Shown here piece by piece: positions 1 through 7,072 of a stretch of 64,000 bases of DNA. A program made the translations under genes and the position numbers. This stretch comes from Sphaerisporangium sp. TRM90804 (GTDB lineage: Bacteria > Actinomycetota > Actinomycetes > Streptosporangiales > Streptosporangiaceae). The notes below the pieces were generated by a model. The model had not been told where the DNA came from. It did not search any database and worked only from the letters and a program-made list of their open reading frames with translations. Location of the stretch: assembly GCF_029846175.1 (NCBI RefSeq), contig NZ_JARWAC010000016.1:310001-374000 (forward strand). Reading direction: 5' to 3'. The stretch's first letter is position 1. Every line of letters starts with the position of its first letter.

Positions 1-626
1 GGCTTGCCCACGCCCCCGGCCTCGTGGAACTTCTGGACGAACTCGGCCTCGGGGCCGGTGCAGATGTAGCCGTCGGCGATCCGCCCGGCCAGCTCGACCG
101 ACTTGTCGCCGAAGCCGGACATGTACACCGGCGGCGGCTCGTCGGGAAGCGTGTACAGGCGGGCGGTGTCCACGTTGTAGTGGGTGCCCCGGTGGGTGAC
201 CAGCTTGCCCGACCACAGCTCGCGCATCAGCTCGATGGCCTCCTCCAGCATCTCCAGCCGCTCGCTCGCGGGCGGCCAGCGGCTGTTCATGATGTGCTCG
301 TTGAGCGCCTCGCCGGTGCCGACGCCGAGCCGGAACCGGCCGCCGGTGATCGCCGCGCTGGTGGCCGCCGCCTGGGCGACGACCGCCGGGTGGATGCGCA
401 CCAGCGGGCACGTCACCGCCGTCGTGATCGGCAGCGAGGTGGCCTCGGCGATCGCGCCGATCACCGTCCAGACGAACGGGCTCTGACCCTGTTCGTCCAG
501 CCACGGGTGGTAGTGGTCGGAGATCCACAGGCTCTCGAACCCGGCGCGCTCGGCCATCTTGGCCTGCCGCACCAGTTCCTTGGGCCCGTGCTCCTCGGAG
601 GACAGGAAGTATCCGAAGCTTGTCAT
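1..626 (-). CDS. F420-dependent LLM-class oxidoreductase, G6PD-like (C-terminus cut by window edge)
   Basis: The minus-strand frame is open to the window edge, giving about 208 N-terminal residues. It begins MTSFGYFLSSEEHGPKEL and carries ESLWISDHYHPW, GVGTGEALNEHIM and YMSGFGDKSVELAG, the signature of the F420-dependent glucose-6-phosphate dehydrogenase-like subgroup of the luciferase-like (LLM) TIM-barrel family. Such enzymes pass hydride from an alcohol or sugar phosphate to cofactor F420 in the cytoplasm. Two ATGs are adjacent (627-629 and 624-626). The GGGGAGG ribosome site lies 2 nt before the first and 5 nt before the second, so I prefer 626. The family is clear; the substrate cannot be read from sequence. 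It is divergent from the D-amino-acid genes that follow. Confidence 0.82.
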   Translation of the reverse strand, partial: MTSFGYFLSSEEHGPKELVRQAKMAERAGFESLWISDHYHPWLDEQGQSPFVWTVIGAIAEATSLPITTAVTCPLVRIHPAVVAQAAATSAAITGGRFRLGVGTGEALNEHIMNSRWPPASERLEMLEEAIELMRELWSGKLVTHRGTHYNVDTARLYTLPDEPPPVYMSGFGDKSVELAGRIADGYICTGPEAEFVQKFHEAGGVGK

Positions 627-728
627 CATGGCCTCCCCGGGGCCTCGTGTCTCGTCGAGATCCCTTACCCTCCTGACCATGGGCAAACGGCCCCGGTTCG
701 GGGGCCGGCCCGCGCGAGAGGAGGCCGG

Positions 729-2003
729 GTGGGCATCGCCGCCGCCGTCGCCGCTCTGGGCGAGGAGCCGCTCGACTGGCGCTTCAAGGCCGCCCCCGTC
801 CGTGCGCACGGCGCAGCGCCGACCGTGGGGGAGTACCTCGCCACCCGGCCGCGGCTGTCCGGGCTGGGCACCCCGCTGCTGACCCTCGACGGCTCCGCGC
901 TCGACCACAACATCGCCACGATGGCCGCCTGGGTGGAGCGGGCGGGCGCCTCGCTGGCCCCGCACGGCAAGACCACCATGGCGCCGGCCCTGTGGCGGCG
1001 CCAGCTCGCCGCCGGGGCGTGGGGGATCACGCTGGCGAACCTGCCGCAGCTCCGGGTCGCGCGGTCCTTTGGCGTCGGCCGCCTCATGCTCGCCGGGAGC
1101 CTGCTCGACCCTGCCGGGCTGGCGTGGGTGAGCGCCGAGCTGGACGCCGATCCCGGCTTCTCGTTCACCTCCTGGGTCGACTCGGCCCGCTCCGTGCAGA
1201 TCATGGACGCCGCGCTGCGCGAGGCGGGCGCCGGCCGTCCGGTCGACGTGTACGTCGAGCTGGGCGGGCCCGGCGGGCGCACCGGCGTGCGGGAGGACGA
1301 CGAGGCCGTCGCGCTCGCGGAGGCCGTCCGCGCCGCCCCCACCCTGCGGCTCGCCGGCGTGGCCGGGTACGAGGGCGCCCTCGCCCACGACACCTCGCCC
1401 GCCGGCCTCGGCGCGGTCGACGGCTTCCTGCGGCGGCTGGCGGCGCTGCACGAGCGGGTGACCTACGAGGTGGACGAGCCGGTCGTCACGGCCGGCGGCA
1501 GCTCGTACTTCGACCAGGTGGTGGAGGTCCTCGGGCCGCTGGACGCCCGCCTGGTGCTGCGGTCGGGCGCGTACGTCATCCACGACGACGGCTTCTACCG
1601 CGAGTTCTCGCCCTTCTCCCGGGGTGCCGGGCCCGCGCCGCTGCGGTCGGCCATGCACGGGTGGGCCCGGGTGATCTCGCGCCCGGAGCCCGGGCTCGCG
1701 CTGCTCGACGCCGGCAAACGCGACCTGCCCTTCGACGAGGGGCTGCCCGAGCCGCACGCCGTGCGGGGGCGCGGCCGTTCCGGAAGCGAGCCGGCCCTGC
1801 GCGGCGCCCGCGTCACCGCGGTCAAGGACCAGCACACCTTCCTCACCCTCGATCCCGCCTCCGACCTCGCCTGCGGCGACGTGCTCCGGCTCGGCCTGTC
1901 CCACCCCTGCACGGCGCTCGACAAGTGGACGCTGATCCCCGTCGTCGACGACTCCCTCGCCGACGACCCCGAGGTCGTCGACCTCGTCAGGACCTACTTC
2001 TGA
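729..2003 (+). CDS. PLP-dependent D-amino-acid deaminase (D-serine/D-threonine lyase-like, alanine racemase fold)
   Basis: This 424-residue cytoplasmic enzyme belongs to the fold-type III PLP group that includes D-serine dehydratase and D-threonine aldolase. The PLP lysine is visible in LAPHGKTTMAP. Further family motifs are ELGGPGGRTGV, AGVAGYEGALAH, the TAGGSSYFD phosphate-binding region and a C-terminal metal/PLP barrel with SHPCTALDKW. I chose the GTG at 729 because GAGAGGAGG sits a few bases upstream; the frame is open further left but that part reads as low-complexity noise antisense to the LLM gene. The neighbour is an N-acyl-D-amino-acid deacylase, so a role in releasing and then deaminating D-amino acids is likely. 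The exact substrate (D-Ser, D-Thr or other) is not resolved. Confidence 0.85.
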   Translation: MGIAAAVAALGEEPLDWRFKAAPVRAHGAAPTVGEYLATRPRLSGLGTPLLTLDGSALDHNIATMAAWVERAGASLAPHGKTTMAPALWRRQLAAGAWGITLANLPQLRVARSFGVGRLMLAGSLLDPAGLAWVSAELDADPGFSFTSWVDSARSVQIMDAALREAGAGRPVDVYVELGGPGGRTGVREDDEAVALAEAVRAAPTLRLAGVAGYEGALAHDTSPAGLGAVDGFLRRLAALHERVTYEVDEPVVTAGGSSYFDQVVEVLGPLDARLVLRSGAYVIHDDGFYREFSPFSRGAGPAPLRSAMHGWARVISRPEPGLALLDAGKRDLPFDEGLPEPHAVRGRGRSGSEPALRGARVTAVKDQHTFLTLDPASDLACGDVLRLGLSHPCTALDKWTLIPVVDDSLADDPEVVDLVRTYF

Positions 2004-2022
2004 TGCCCCCCGGGCGCCTCTG

Positions 2023-3636
2023 ATGCCCGGCGGGCGCGTCTTCCGCGGGGCCACGGTCGCCGACGGCAGCGGCGCGCCGTCGTACCGGGCGACCGTCACC
2101 GTGGCCGGGGGGCGGATCGCCGAGATCACGCCGGAGCGGCCCGGCGCCGCGCCGGGCGGGCCGGGGGACGTCGACGCCCGCGGGCTCGTGCTCGCGCCCG
2201 GCTTCGTCGACATGCACTCCCACTCCGACCTCGCGCTGCTGTCGGAGCCCGCCCACCTGGCCAAGGTCGCCCAGGGGGTCACCTGCGAGGTGCTCGGGCA
2301 GGACGGCCTGTCGTACGCGCCGGTGGACGACACCACGCTCGCGCAGCTCCGCAGGCAGATCGCCGGCTGGAACGGCGACCCGGAGGGGTTCGACTGGGAC
2401 TGGCGCTCGGTCGCCGGCTACCTCGACCGGCTCGGCCGCGGCATCGCCGTCAACGCCTGTTACCTGGTCCCGCAGGGGACGGTGCGGATGCTGGTGATGG
2501 GCTGGGACGACCGGCCGGCCACCCCGGCCGAGCTGGCGGAGCAGAAGGCGATCGTCGCCCGGGCGATGGCCGAGGGCGCGGTCGGCATGTCCAGCGGCCT
2601 CACCTACACCCCCGGCATGTACGCCGGCACCGCCGAGCTGGTGGAGCTGTGCCGGGTCGTCGGCGAGCTGGGCGGCTACTACTCCCCGCACCACCGCTCG
2701 TACGGCGCGGGCGCGCTGGAGGCGTACGCCGAGATGGTGCGGGTGTCGCGGGAGTCGGGCTGCCCGTTGCACCTGGCCCACGCGACCATGAACTTCCCCG
2801 TCAACCGGGGCAGGGCCGGGGAGCTGCTGAGCCTGATCGACGACGCCGTGGCCGGCGGCTGCGACATCACGCTGGACACCTACCCGTACCTGCCTGGCTC
2901 GACGACGCTCGCCGCGCTGCTGCCGGGCTGGGCGTCCGAGGGCGGCCCCGACCACACCCTCGCGCGGCTGCGCGACCCGGCGACGGCCGAGCGCATCCGG
3001 CACGTGATGGAGCGGGAGGGCTCCGACGGCTGCCACGGTGTGCCGGTCGCGTGGGAGACGATCCAGATCTCCGGCACCCGCTCACCCGCCCTCGGGAGCC
3101 TGGTGGGCGCCACGATCGCCGCGCTGGCCGCCCGTACGGGGCGTCCACCGTTCGAGGTGTTCCGCCGCCAGCTCCTGGACGACGGCCTGGGCACCACGAT
3201 CCTGCAGCACGTCGGGGACGAGGAGAACGTCCGGGCGATCATGCGGCACCCGGCGCACACCGGCGGCAGCGACGGCCTGCTCACCGGCGCCCGGCCGCAC
3301 CCCCGCGCCTGGGGCACCTTTCCGCGTTACCTCGGCCGCTACGTCCGCGACGAAGGCGTCCTGACGCTGGAGGAGTGCGTGGCCCACCTGACCGGCCGCC
3401 CCGCCCGCCGCCTCAAGCTGGCCGGCCGCGGCCTGGTGCGCCCCGGCCACCACGCCGACCTGGTGCTCTTCGACCCCGAGACGATCGGCGACACCGCCAC
3501 CTTCGACGACCCGCGCCGCACCCCCGCGGGCGTCCACCACGTCCTGGTCAACGGCGTCCCCGTGATCGAGTACGCCACCCCCACAGGCGCCCTCCCCGGC
3601 CGCCCGCTACGCCACACCCCCACCGGCACCCGCTGA
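2023..3636 (+). CDS. N-acyl-D-amino-acid deacylase (D-aminoacylase), amidohydrolase superfamily
   Basis: The 537-residue amidohydrolase hydrolyses N-acyl-D-amino acids to free D-amino acids. Metal-binding HSHSD follows VLAPGFVDM near residue 62, the usual place after the N-terminal beta-domain. SSGLTYTPGMYA, HLAHATMNFP, DTYPYLPGSTTL, the GGSDG Asp region and the C-terminal PGHHADLVLFDP motif match D-aminoacylase/DAN family members in order, and length is normal. The start is the second of two near-identical TGATGCCC junctions: the ATG at 2003 overlaps the previous stop but terminates after six codons, whereas 2023 is in frame. It is probably translationally coupled to the deaminase. The last coding bases and stop form the first copy of a downstream tandem repeat. 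Confidence 0.88.
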   Translation: MPGGRVFRGATVADGSGAPSYRATVTVAGGRIAEITPERPGAAPGGPGDVDARGLVLAPGFVDMHSHSDLALLSEPAHLAKVAQGVTCEVLGQDGLSYAPVDDTTLAQLRRQIAGWNGDPEGFDWDWRSVAGYLDRLGRGIAVNACYLVPQGTVRMLVMGWDDRPATPAELAEQKAIVARAMAEGAVGMSSGLTYTPGMYAGTAELVELCRVVGELGGYYSPHHRSYGAGALEAYAEMVRVSRESGCPLHLAHATMNFPVNRGRAGELLSLIDDAVAGGCDITLDTYPYLPGSTTLAALLPGWASEGGPDHTLARLRDPATAERIRHVMEREGSDGCHGVPVAWETIQISGTRSPALGSLVGATIAALAARTGRPPFEVFRRQLLDDGLGTTILQHVGDEENVRAIMRHPAHTGGSDGLLTGARPHPRAWGTFPRYLGRYVRDEGVLTLEECVAHLTGRPARRLKLAGRGLVRPGHHADLVLFDPETIGDTATFDDPRRTPAGVHHVLVNGVPVIEYATPTGALPGRPLRHTPTGTR

Positions 3637-3800
3637 CGCCTGCCGGGCGTCCCTCGAAGGCGAGCCCGGCCGCCCTGCCGCCACATCCCCCATCGCACCC
3701 GCCGCCCCTGCCGGGCGTCCCTCCAAGCGAGCCCGCCGCCCTGCCGCCACATCCCCACCGCACCCGCTGACGCGTGTCGGGCGTTCTCGAAGTACGGCCG
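3612..3800. repeat. Tandem repeat, about 66-69 bp, nearly three copies, over the stop of the deacylase gene
   Basis: Copies begin at 3612, 3681 and 3747, each starting CCACAYCCCC, followed by a GCACCCG block, a CGGGCGTCC block and CGAAG or CCAAG. Copy 1 contains the last codons and TGA of the deacylase. Copy 3 is truncated and more diverged. The repeat fills the gap to the convergent MarR gene. No function is evident. Confidence 0.8.
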
Positions 3801-3872
3801 GCGGGGCTGACGGGCCCCGCTCGCTGTTGGAGCCCGGAGCTCCTTGGCGGGCCTGGGCGAGGGCGCGTGAGC

Positions 3873-4376
3873 TCAGGCGTCCTCGTCCTGCGCCGGGAGG
3901 CGTCCGGCCTGGGGGAGGCCGTCGAAGTCGGGGTTGCCGAGGATGGCGCGGAAGATCTCGCGCACCTGACCGGCCTGCTCCGGGGTGAGCCGGTCGAACA
4001 GCACGCGGCGCACCTGCTCGACGTGGCCGGGGGCCGCGGCGGCCAGGGCGGCGAAGCCCTCGTCGGTCAGGGTGGCGACGGTCGTGCGGGCGTCGCCGGG
4101 CTTCTTGCCCCGGCGCACCCAGCCCTGCCCTTCCAGCCGGGCCGCGGCGTGCGAGAGCTTGCTGGCCGACGATCGCACCAGCCGCGCCAGGTCGGTCATG
4201 GTCATCGACCGGCCGGGCGCCTCGGACAGCATCGCCAGGATCAGGTAGTACGTGTGCGGCATCCCCGAGTCGCGCTGCAACTGCCGGTCGAGCGACTCGT
4301 GCACGAGCTGGGAGCCCCAGATGAAGGCCCGCCACGTCGCCTGCTCGTCGTCGTCCAGCCACCGCGTCTCGCCCAC
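3873..4376 (-). CDS. MarR-family transcriptional regulator
   Basis: This 167-residue winged-helix protein has the MarR layout: N-terminal dimerisation helix, then MTMTDLARLVRSSASKLSHAAARLE (given as its two blocks MTMTDLARLV and SSASKLSHAAARLE) as recognition helices, the wing GWVRRGKKPGDARTT with its conserved Asp-Ala-Arg, and C-terminal dimerisation helices. The start is GTG at 4376. A TAGGAT -10 element lies six bases upstream on the same strand, so the mRNA is probably leaderless. A dyad immediately upstream is a plausible autoregulatory operator. Nothing adjacent identifies its ligand; the neighbours are the D-aminoacylase gene (convergent) and a FUSC-type membrane protein upstream on the same strand. 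Confidence 0.88.
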   Translation of the reverse strand: MGETRWLDDDEQATWRAFIWGSQLVHESLDRQLQRDSGMPHTYYLILAMLSEAPGRSMTMTDLARLVRSSASKLSHAAARLEGQGWVRRGKKPGDARTTVATLTDEGFAALAAAAPGHVEQVRRVLFDRLTPEQAGQVREIFRAILGNPDFDGLPQAGRLPAQDEDA

Positions 4377-4382
4377 GCCCCG

Positions 4383-4411
4383 ATCCTAGCGACTTGATTG
4401 AGCATTCAAGT
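4383..4411 (-). promoter_or_regulatory. MarR-gene promoter with dyad operator
   Basis: A 20-bp imperfect palindrome at 4392-4411 has outer half-sites ACTTGA and TCAAGT, typical in shape for MarR operators. TAGGAT at 4388-4383 reads toward the GTG at 4376 with a 6-nt gap, consistent with leaderless transcription. Binding would cover the -35 region. Confidence 0.6.
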
Positions 4412-4732
4412 GTGGCGGGGGTCCGGACCGTTCCGCCCCTGGAAAGCGCGCCGAAAACATCTTTGCCGAGGACCGCGACCGGTTGGCCTCATGCCGCGAA
4501 CCGCGCCGGCAGAAGGGTGATCCACCGGCCGGACACGGCGAAAGCCCAACGGCGCTTCAACCCGATACCGGGGATGCCGCCGAACGCCGCCCGGCCCGTT
4601 GGACGCACTGCGGTGGCCCCTGCCCCGCCGCCCCGGTGCCTACCCTTCGGCGCCGCGACGGCGAGCGGTGGTGCGGCGAAGGCGGCGCCGTCCTACGCCG
4701 CTCGACCCGGCGGACGTGCGGTGGGCACCGCT
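4412..4732. other. Gene-free interval between FUSC gene and MarR promoter
   Basis: No open frame here has convincing codon use, start site or recognisable protein. I see no strong hairpin or promoter beyond the MarR operator at its left edge. Confidence 0.5.
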
Positions 4733-5875
4733 CTAGTCGGGGTCGGGGACCGGCGAGGGGGTGTGGGACGGGGGGAGGGCGGCGGTGGCGGTCTGGCGGT
4801 CGGTGCCGGTGGCCACGAGGAGGTCGACGGCGATGGAGCGGAGCTGGGCGGTGATCACATGGGTGGAGAAGCCGTCGTCCGGGTCGAGCACGCCGCGGAT
4901 CTCCTCGGCCACGGCGAATGCCGCTTGGCGGGCGCGGACGGGCTCGGCGCCCGCGCCCAGCTCGTCGCGGAGCAGGCGGGCCGTGTCGGCCAGGCCGCGC
5001 AGGCGGGCGGGGAGGTCGTGGCGCATCGGCTCGCGGTCGCGCATCGCCGCCAGCGTGCGCCGCAGCAGCACCCGGGTGTTGCGCAGGGCGTGGTCCACCG
5101 GCGTCGCCGCGGCCTGGTAGCGGCGCAGCCTGGCCCGGGCGTTCCAGCGCAGCGGGCTCAGGACGGCGATCTCGCGTCCCGCGAGCAGGGCGGCCCTGAG
5201 GTCCTCGACCGCCTTCTGCGAGCCGCGCACCTTGTCCAGCGCGTCGGCGGCCAGCGTGATGTCCTGCGCCGCGATGGCCTCCGCCGCCCCCTCCAGCGCG
5301 TCGGCGAGCTCGTCGAGCACCACGCGCGCGTGCCGGTGCGCGAGCGCGATCGGGTTGGCGGGCAGCAGCGCCACGGCCGCGATGCCGATGACGCCGCCGG
5401 TCAGCGCGTCCACCATGCGGTCGAGCCCGCCGCTGCCGGTCGGCGGCAGCAGCGTGGCGACCAGGACCGCCGACGACCCGGCCTGCAGGACGATGACCTG
5501 GCCGCTGTCCAGGAGCACTGCCGCGGCCATCGCCAGCGCCACGACCAGAGCCAGCTGCAACGGCCCCGAGCCGATGCGCAGCACCAGCAGGTCGCCGACG
5601 CCCACGCCGACGCTGACCCCGGCCACCATCTCGGCCATGCGGCGGACCCGCCGGCCGAGGGCGACCCCGATGCAGATCACGACCGCGATGGGCGCGAAGA
5701 ACGGCCGCGGGTGGTGCAGCAGGTCCTTGGCCACGACCCACGCCAGCGCCGCTGCGGCCGCGCACTGGAGGATGGAGGGGGCCATCGTCGCCAGCCTTCT
5801 CAGCCGGCCGCCCATGCTGTCTCTGAAGGTCATCGCCCGTTTCACGCCGAATACGCTCACCGGCATCATAACCAT
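4733..5875 (-). CDS. FUSC-family (aromatic acid exporter-like) integral membrane protein
   Basis: The 380-residue protein begins with a short basic cytoplasmic stretch, then closely packed hydrophobic segments between about residues 35 and 175 (AAAAALAWVVAKDL, FFAPIAVVICIGVALG, LQLALVVALAMAAAVLL, GGVIGIAAVALLP). A long helical cytoplasmic half rich in Arg, Ala and Leu follows. FAPIAVVICIG followed by GRRVRRMAEMVAGVSVG is the FUSC/ArAE signature. These proteins are linked to efflux of aromatic acids or fusaric acid. The ATG at 5875 is preceded by GAAAGG; an internal ATG at 5833 lacks a ribosome site. No partner efflux subunit is nearby, as is usual in Gram-positives. Substrate unknown. Confidence 0.72.
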   Translation of the reverse strand: MVMMPVSVFGVKRAMTFRDSMGGRLRRLATMAPSILQCAAAAALAWVVAKDLLHHPRPFFAPIAVVICIGVALGRRVRRMAEMVAGVSVGVGVGDLLVLRIGSGPLQLALVVALAMAAAVLLDSGQVIVLQAGSSAVLVATLLPPTGSGGLDRMVDALTGGVIGIAAVALLPANPIALAHRHARVVLDELADALEGAAEAIAAQDITLAADALDKVRGSQKAVEDLRAALLAGREIAVLSPLRWNARARLRRYQAAATPVDHALRNTRVLLRRTLAAMRDREPMRHDLPARLRGLADTARLLRDELGAGAEPVRARQAAFAVAEEIRGVLDPDDGFSTHVITAQLRSIAVDLLVATGTDRQTATAALPPSHTPSPVPDPD

Positions 5876-6102
5876 CGCCTTTCACCCAGCCTTCGGCGCG
5901 AAGCACCACGGCACGGTGGCGCACAGCAGCCGTCCACAGCCGCCGAAGGACCGGGTGGAGCGGGGCGGGGTGATCGGTCGGCCTTACACCTCACCGTGTC
6001 CGGCTGGTGTTCGGCGCGGCGATGCCCACCGTCCCTTCGCGAACCGAGGGCGGGTGCCCGGTGGGGGAGGGGCGCCCTTGGGGAAGGTCTGCCGGAGGGC
6101 GG

Positions 6103-6996
6103 TCAGGGCAGGACGCGGCCGATCACTCGGGCGTACATGCGGCCGGGGCTGGGGACGGCTGGCGGGGTGAGGAAGCCGGGGAGCATGGGGAGGTCGACGG
6201 CGAAGGGGAGCAGGCTCTCGTACAGGGCGCTGGCGTCCGGGGGGCGGTTGTCGGGGTCCTTCTCCAGCAGGGCGCCGATGAGGCGGTCGAGGTCGGCGGG
6301 GACGCCGGGGATCCGCGGCGGGCGCTCGTTGACCTGCTTGTCGAAGACGGAGTACTCCGTCGGCCCGGCGAAGAGCTGTCGTCCGGTCAGCATCTCGTGC
6401 AAGACGCAGCCGAGCGCGTAAAGGTCGCTGCGGGGCCCCGCCACGCCGCGCTGGATCTGCTCGGGGGACATGTACGCCGGGGTGCCGAGGATCTGGCCCA
6501 CCCGGGTGAACTGGGCGACGTCCGCCTCCCGCAGCATGGCCAGCCCGAAGTCGAGCACCTTGGCGCCGCCGTCGGGGCACAGCATCAGGTTGGTCGGCTT
6601 GAGGTCGCGGTGACAGATCGAGAGCGCGTGCGCGGCCGACAGCACCGCGCAGGCCTGGGCGCCGATCGCGGCGGCCCAGGGCACCGGAAGCGGGCCGTGC
6701 TCGCTCACCAGGTCGGCCACGGTGACGCCCTCGATGAACTGCATGATCTGGAACAGCCGCTGGTCGTGGGTGCCGAAGTCGTACAGGACCGGCGCGCCGG
6801 CGTGCTCCAGCCGGGCGAGGATGCGGGCCTCGCGGACGAACCGCCGCTCCAGCTCCTGGTCGTGCCCGCCGGGGAAGCGCAGGAACTTGACGGCGACCCT
6901 GCGGTCGAGGTGGGTGTCGTGGCCTCCGTAGACCGCGCTCATGCCGCCTTGGCCAAGCGGCAGTTCGTCAAGCACGTAGCGGTCGCCGATCACCAT
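6103..6996 (-). CDS. Soluble Hanks-type Ser/Thr protein kinase
   Basis: The 297-residue protein is essentially a bare kinase domain. It has the Gly-rich loop GQGGMSAVYGG, VAVKFLR with ATP lysine K37, catalytic HRDLKPTN with D131, metal-binding DFG with D149, and the activation-segment end GTPAYMSPEQ. There is no transmembrane segment or sensor domain, so it acts in the cytoplasm on unknown substrates. The start is ATG 6996, with AGGAGGG just upstream. It lies 76 bp downstream of, and co-directional with, the DNA methylase gene; a PP2C phosphatase is divergent on the far side of the methylase. That arrangement suggests reversible phosphorylation linked to the methylase, which is inference. Confidence 0.88.
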   Translation of the reverse strand: MVIGDRYVLDELPLGQGGMSAVYGGHDTHLDRRVAVKFLRFPGGHDQELERRFVREARILARLEHAGAPVLYDFGTHDQRLFQIMQFIEGVTVADLVSEHGPLPVPWAAAIGAQACAVLSAAHALSICHRDLKPTNLMLCPDGGAKVLDFGLAMLREADVAQFTRVGQILGTPAYMSPEQIQRGVAGPRSDLYALGCVLHEMLTGRQLFAGPTEYSVFDKQVNERPPRIPGVPADLDRLIGALLEKDPDNRPPDASALYESLLPFAVDLPMLPGFLTPPAVPSPGRMYARVIGRVLP

Positions 6997-7072
6997 TCGC
7001 CCTCCTGGAGATCTACCGGAAGATACCCCACCCCTCATGGGCCGAGATCGCCCCCGCCGCCGCGCGCCCGGA

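Noticed and set aside
24-728. N-terminal extension of the PLP deaminase frame
   Set aside because: It is antisense to the LLM oxidoreductase, and GTG 729 has a strong ribosome site.
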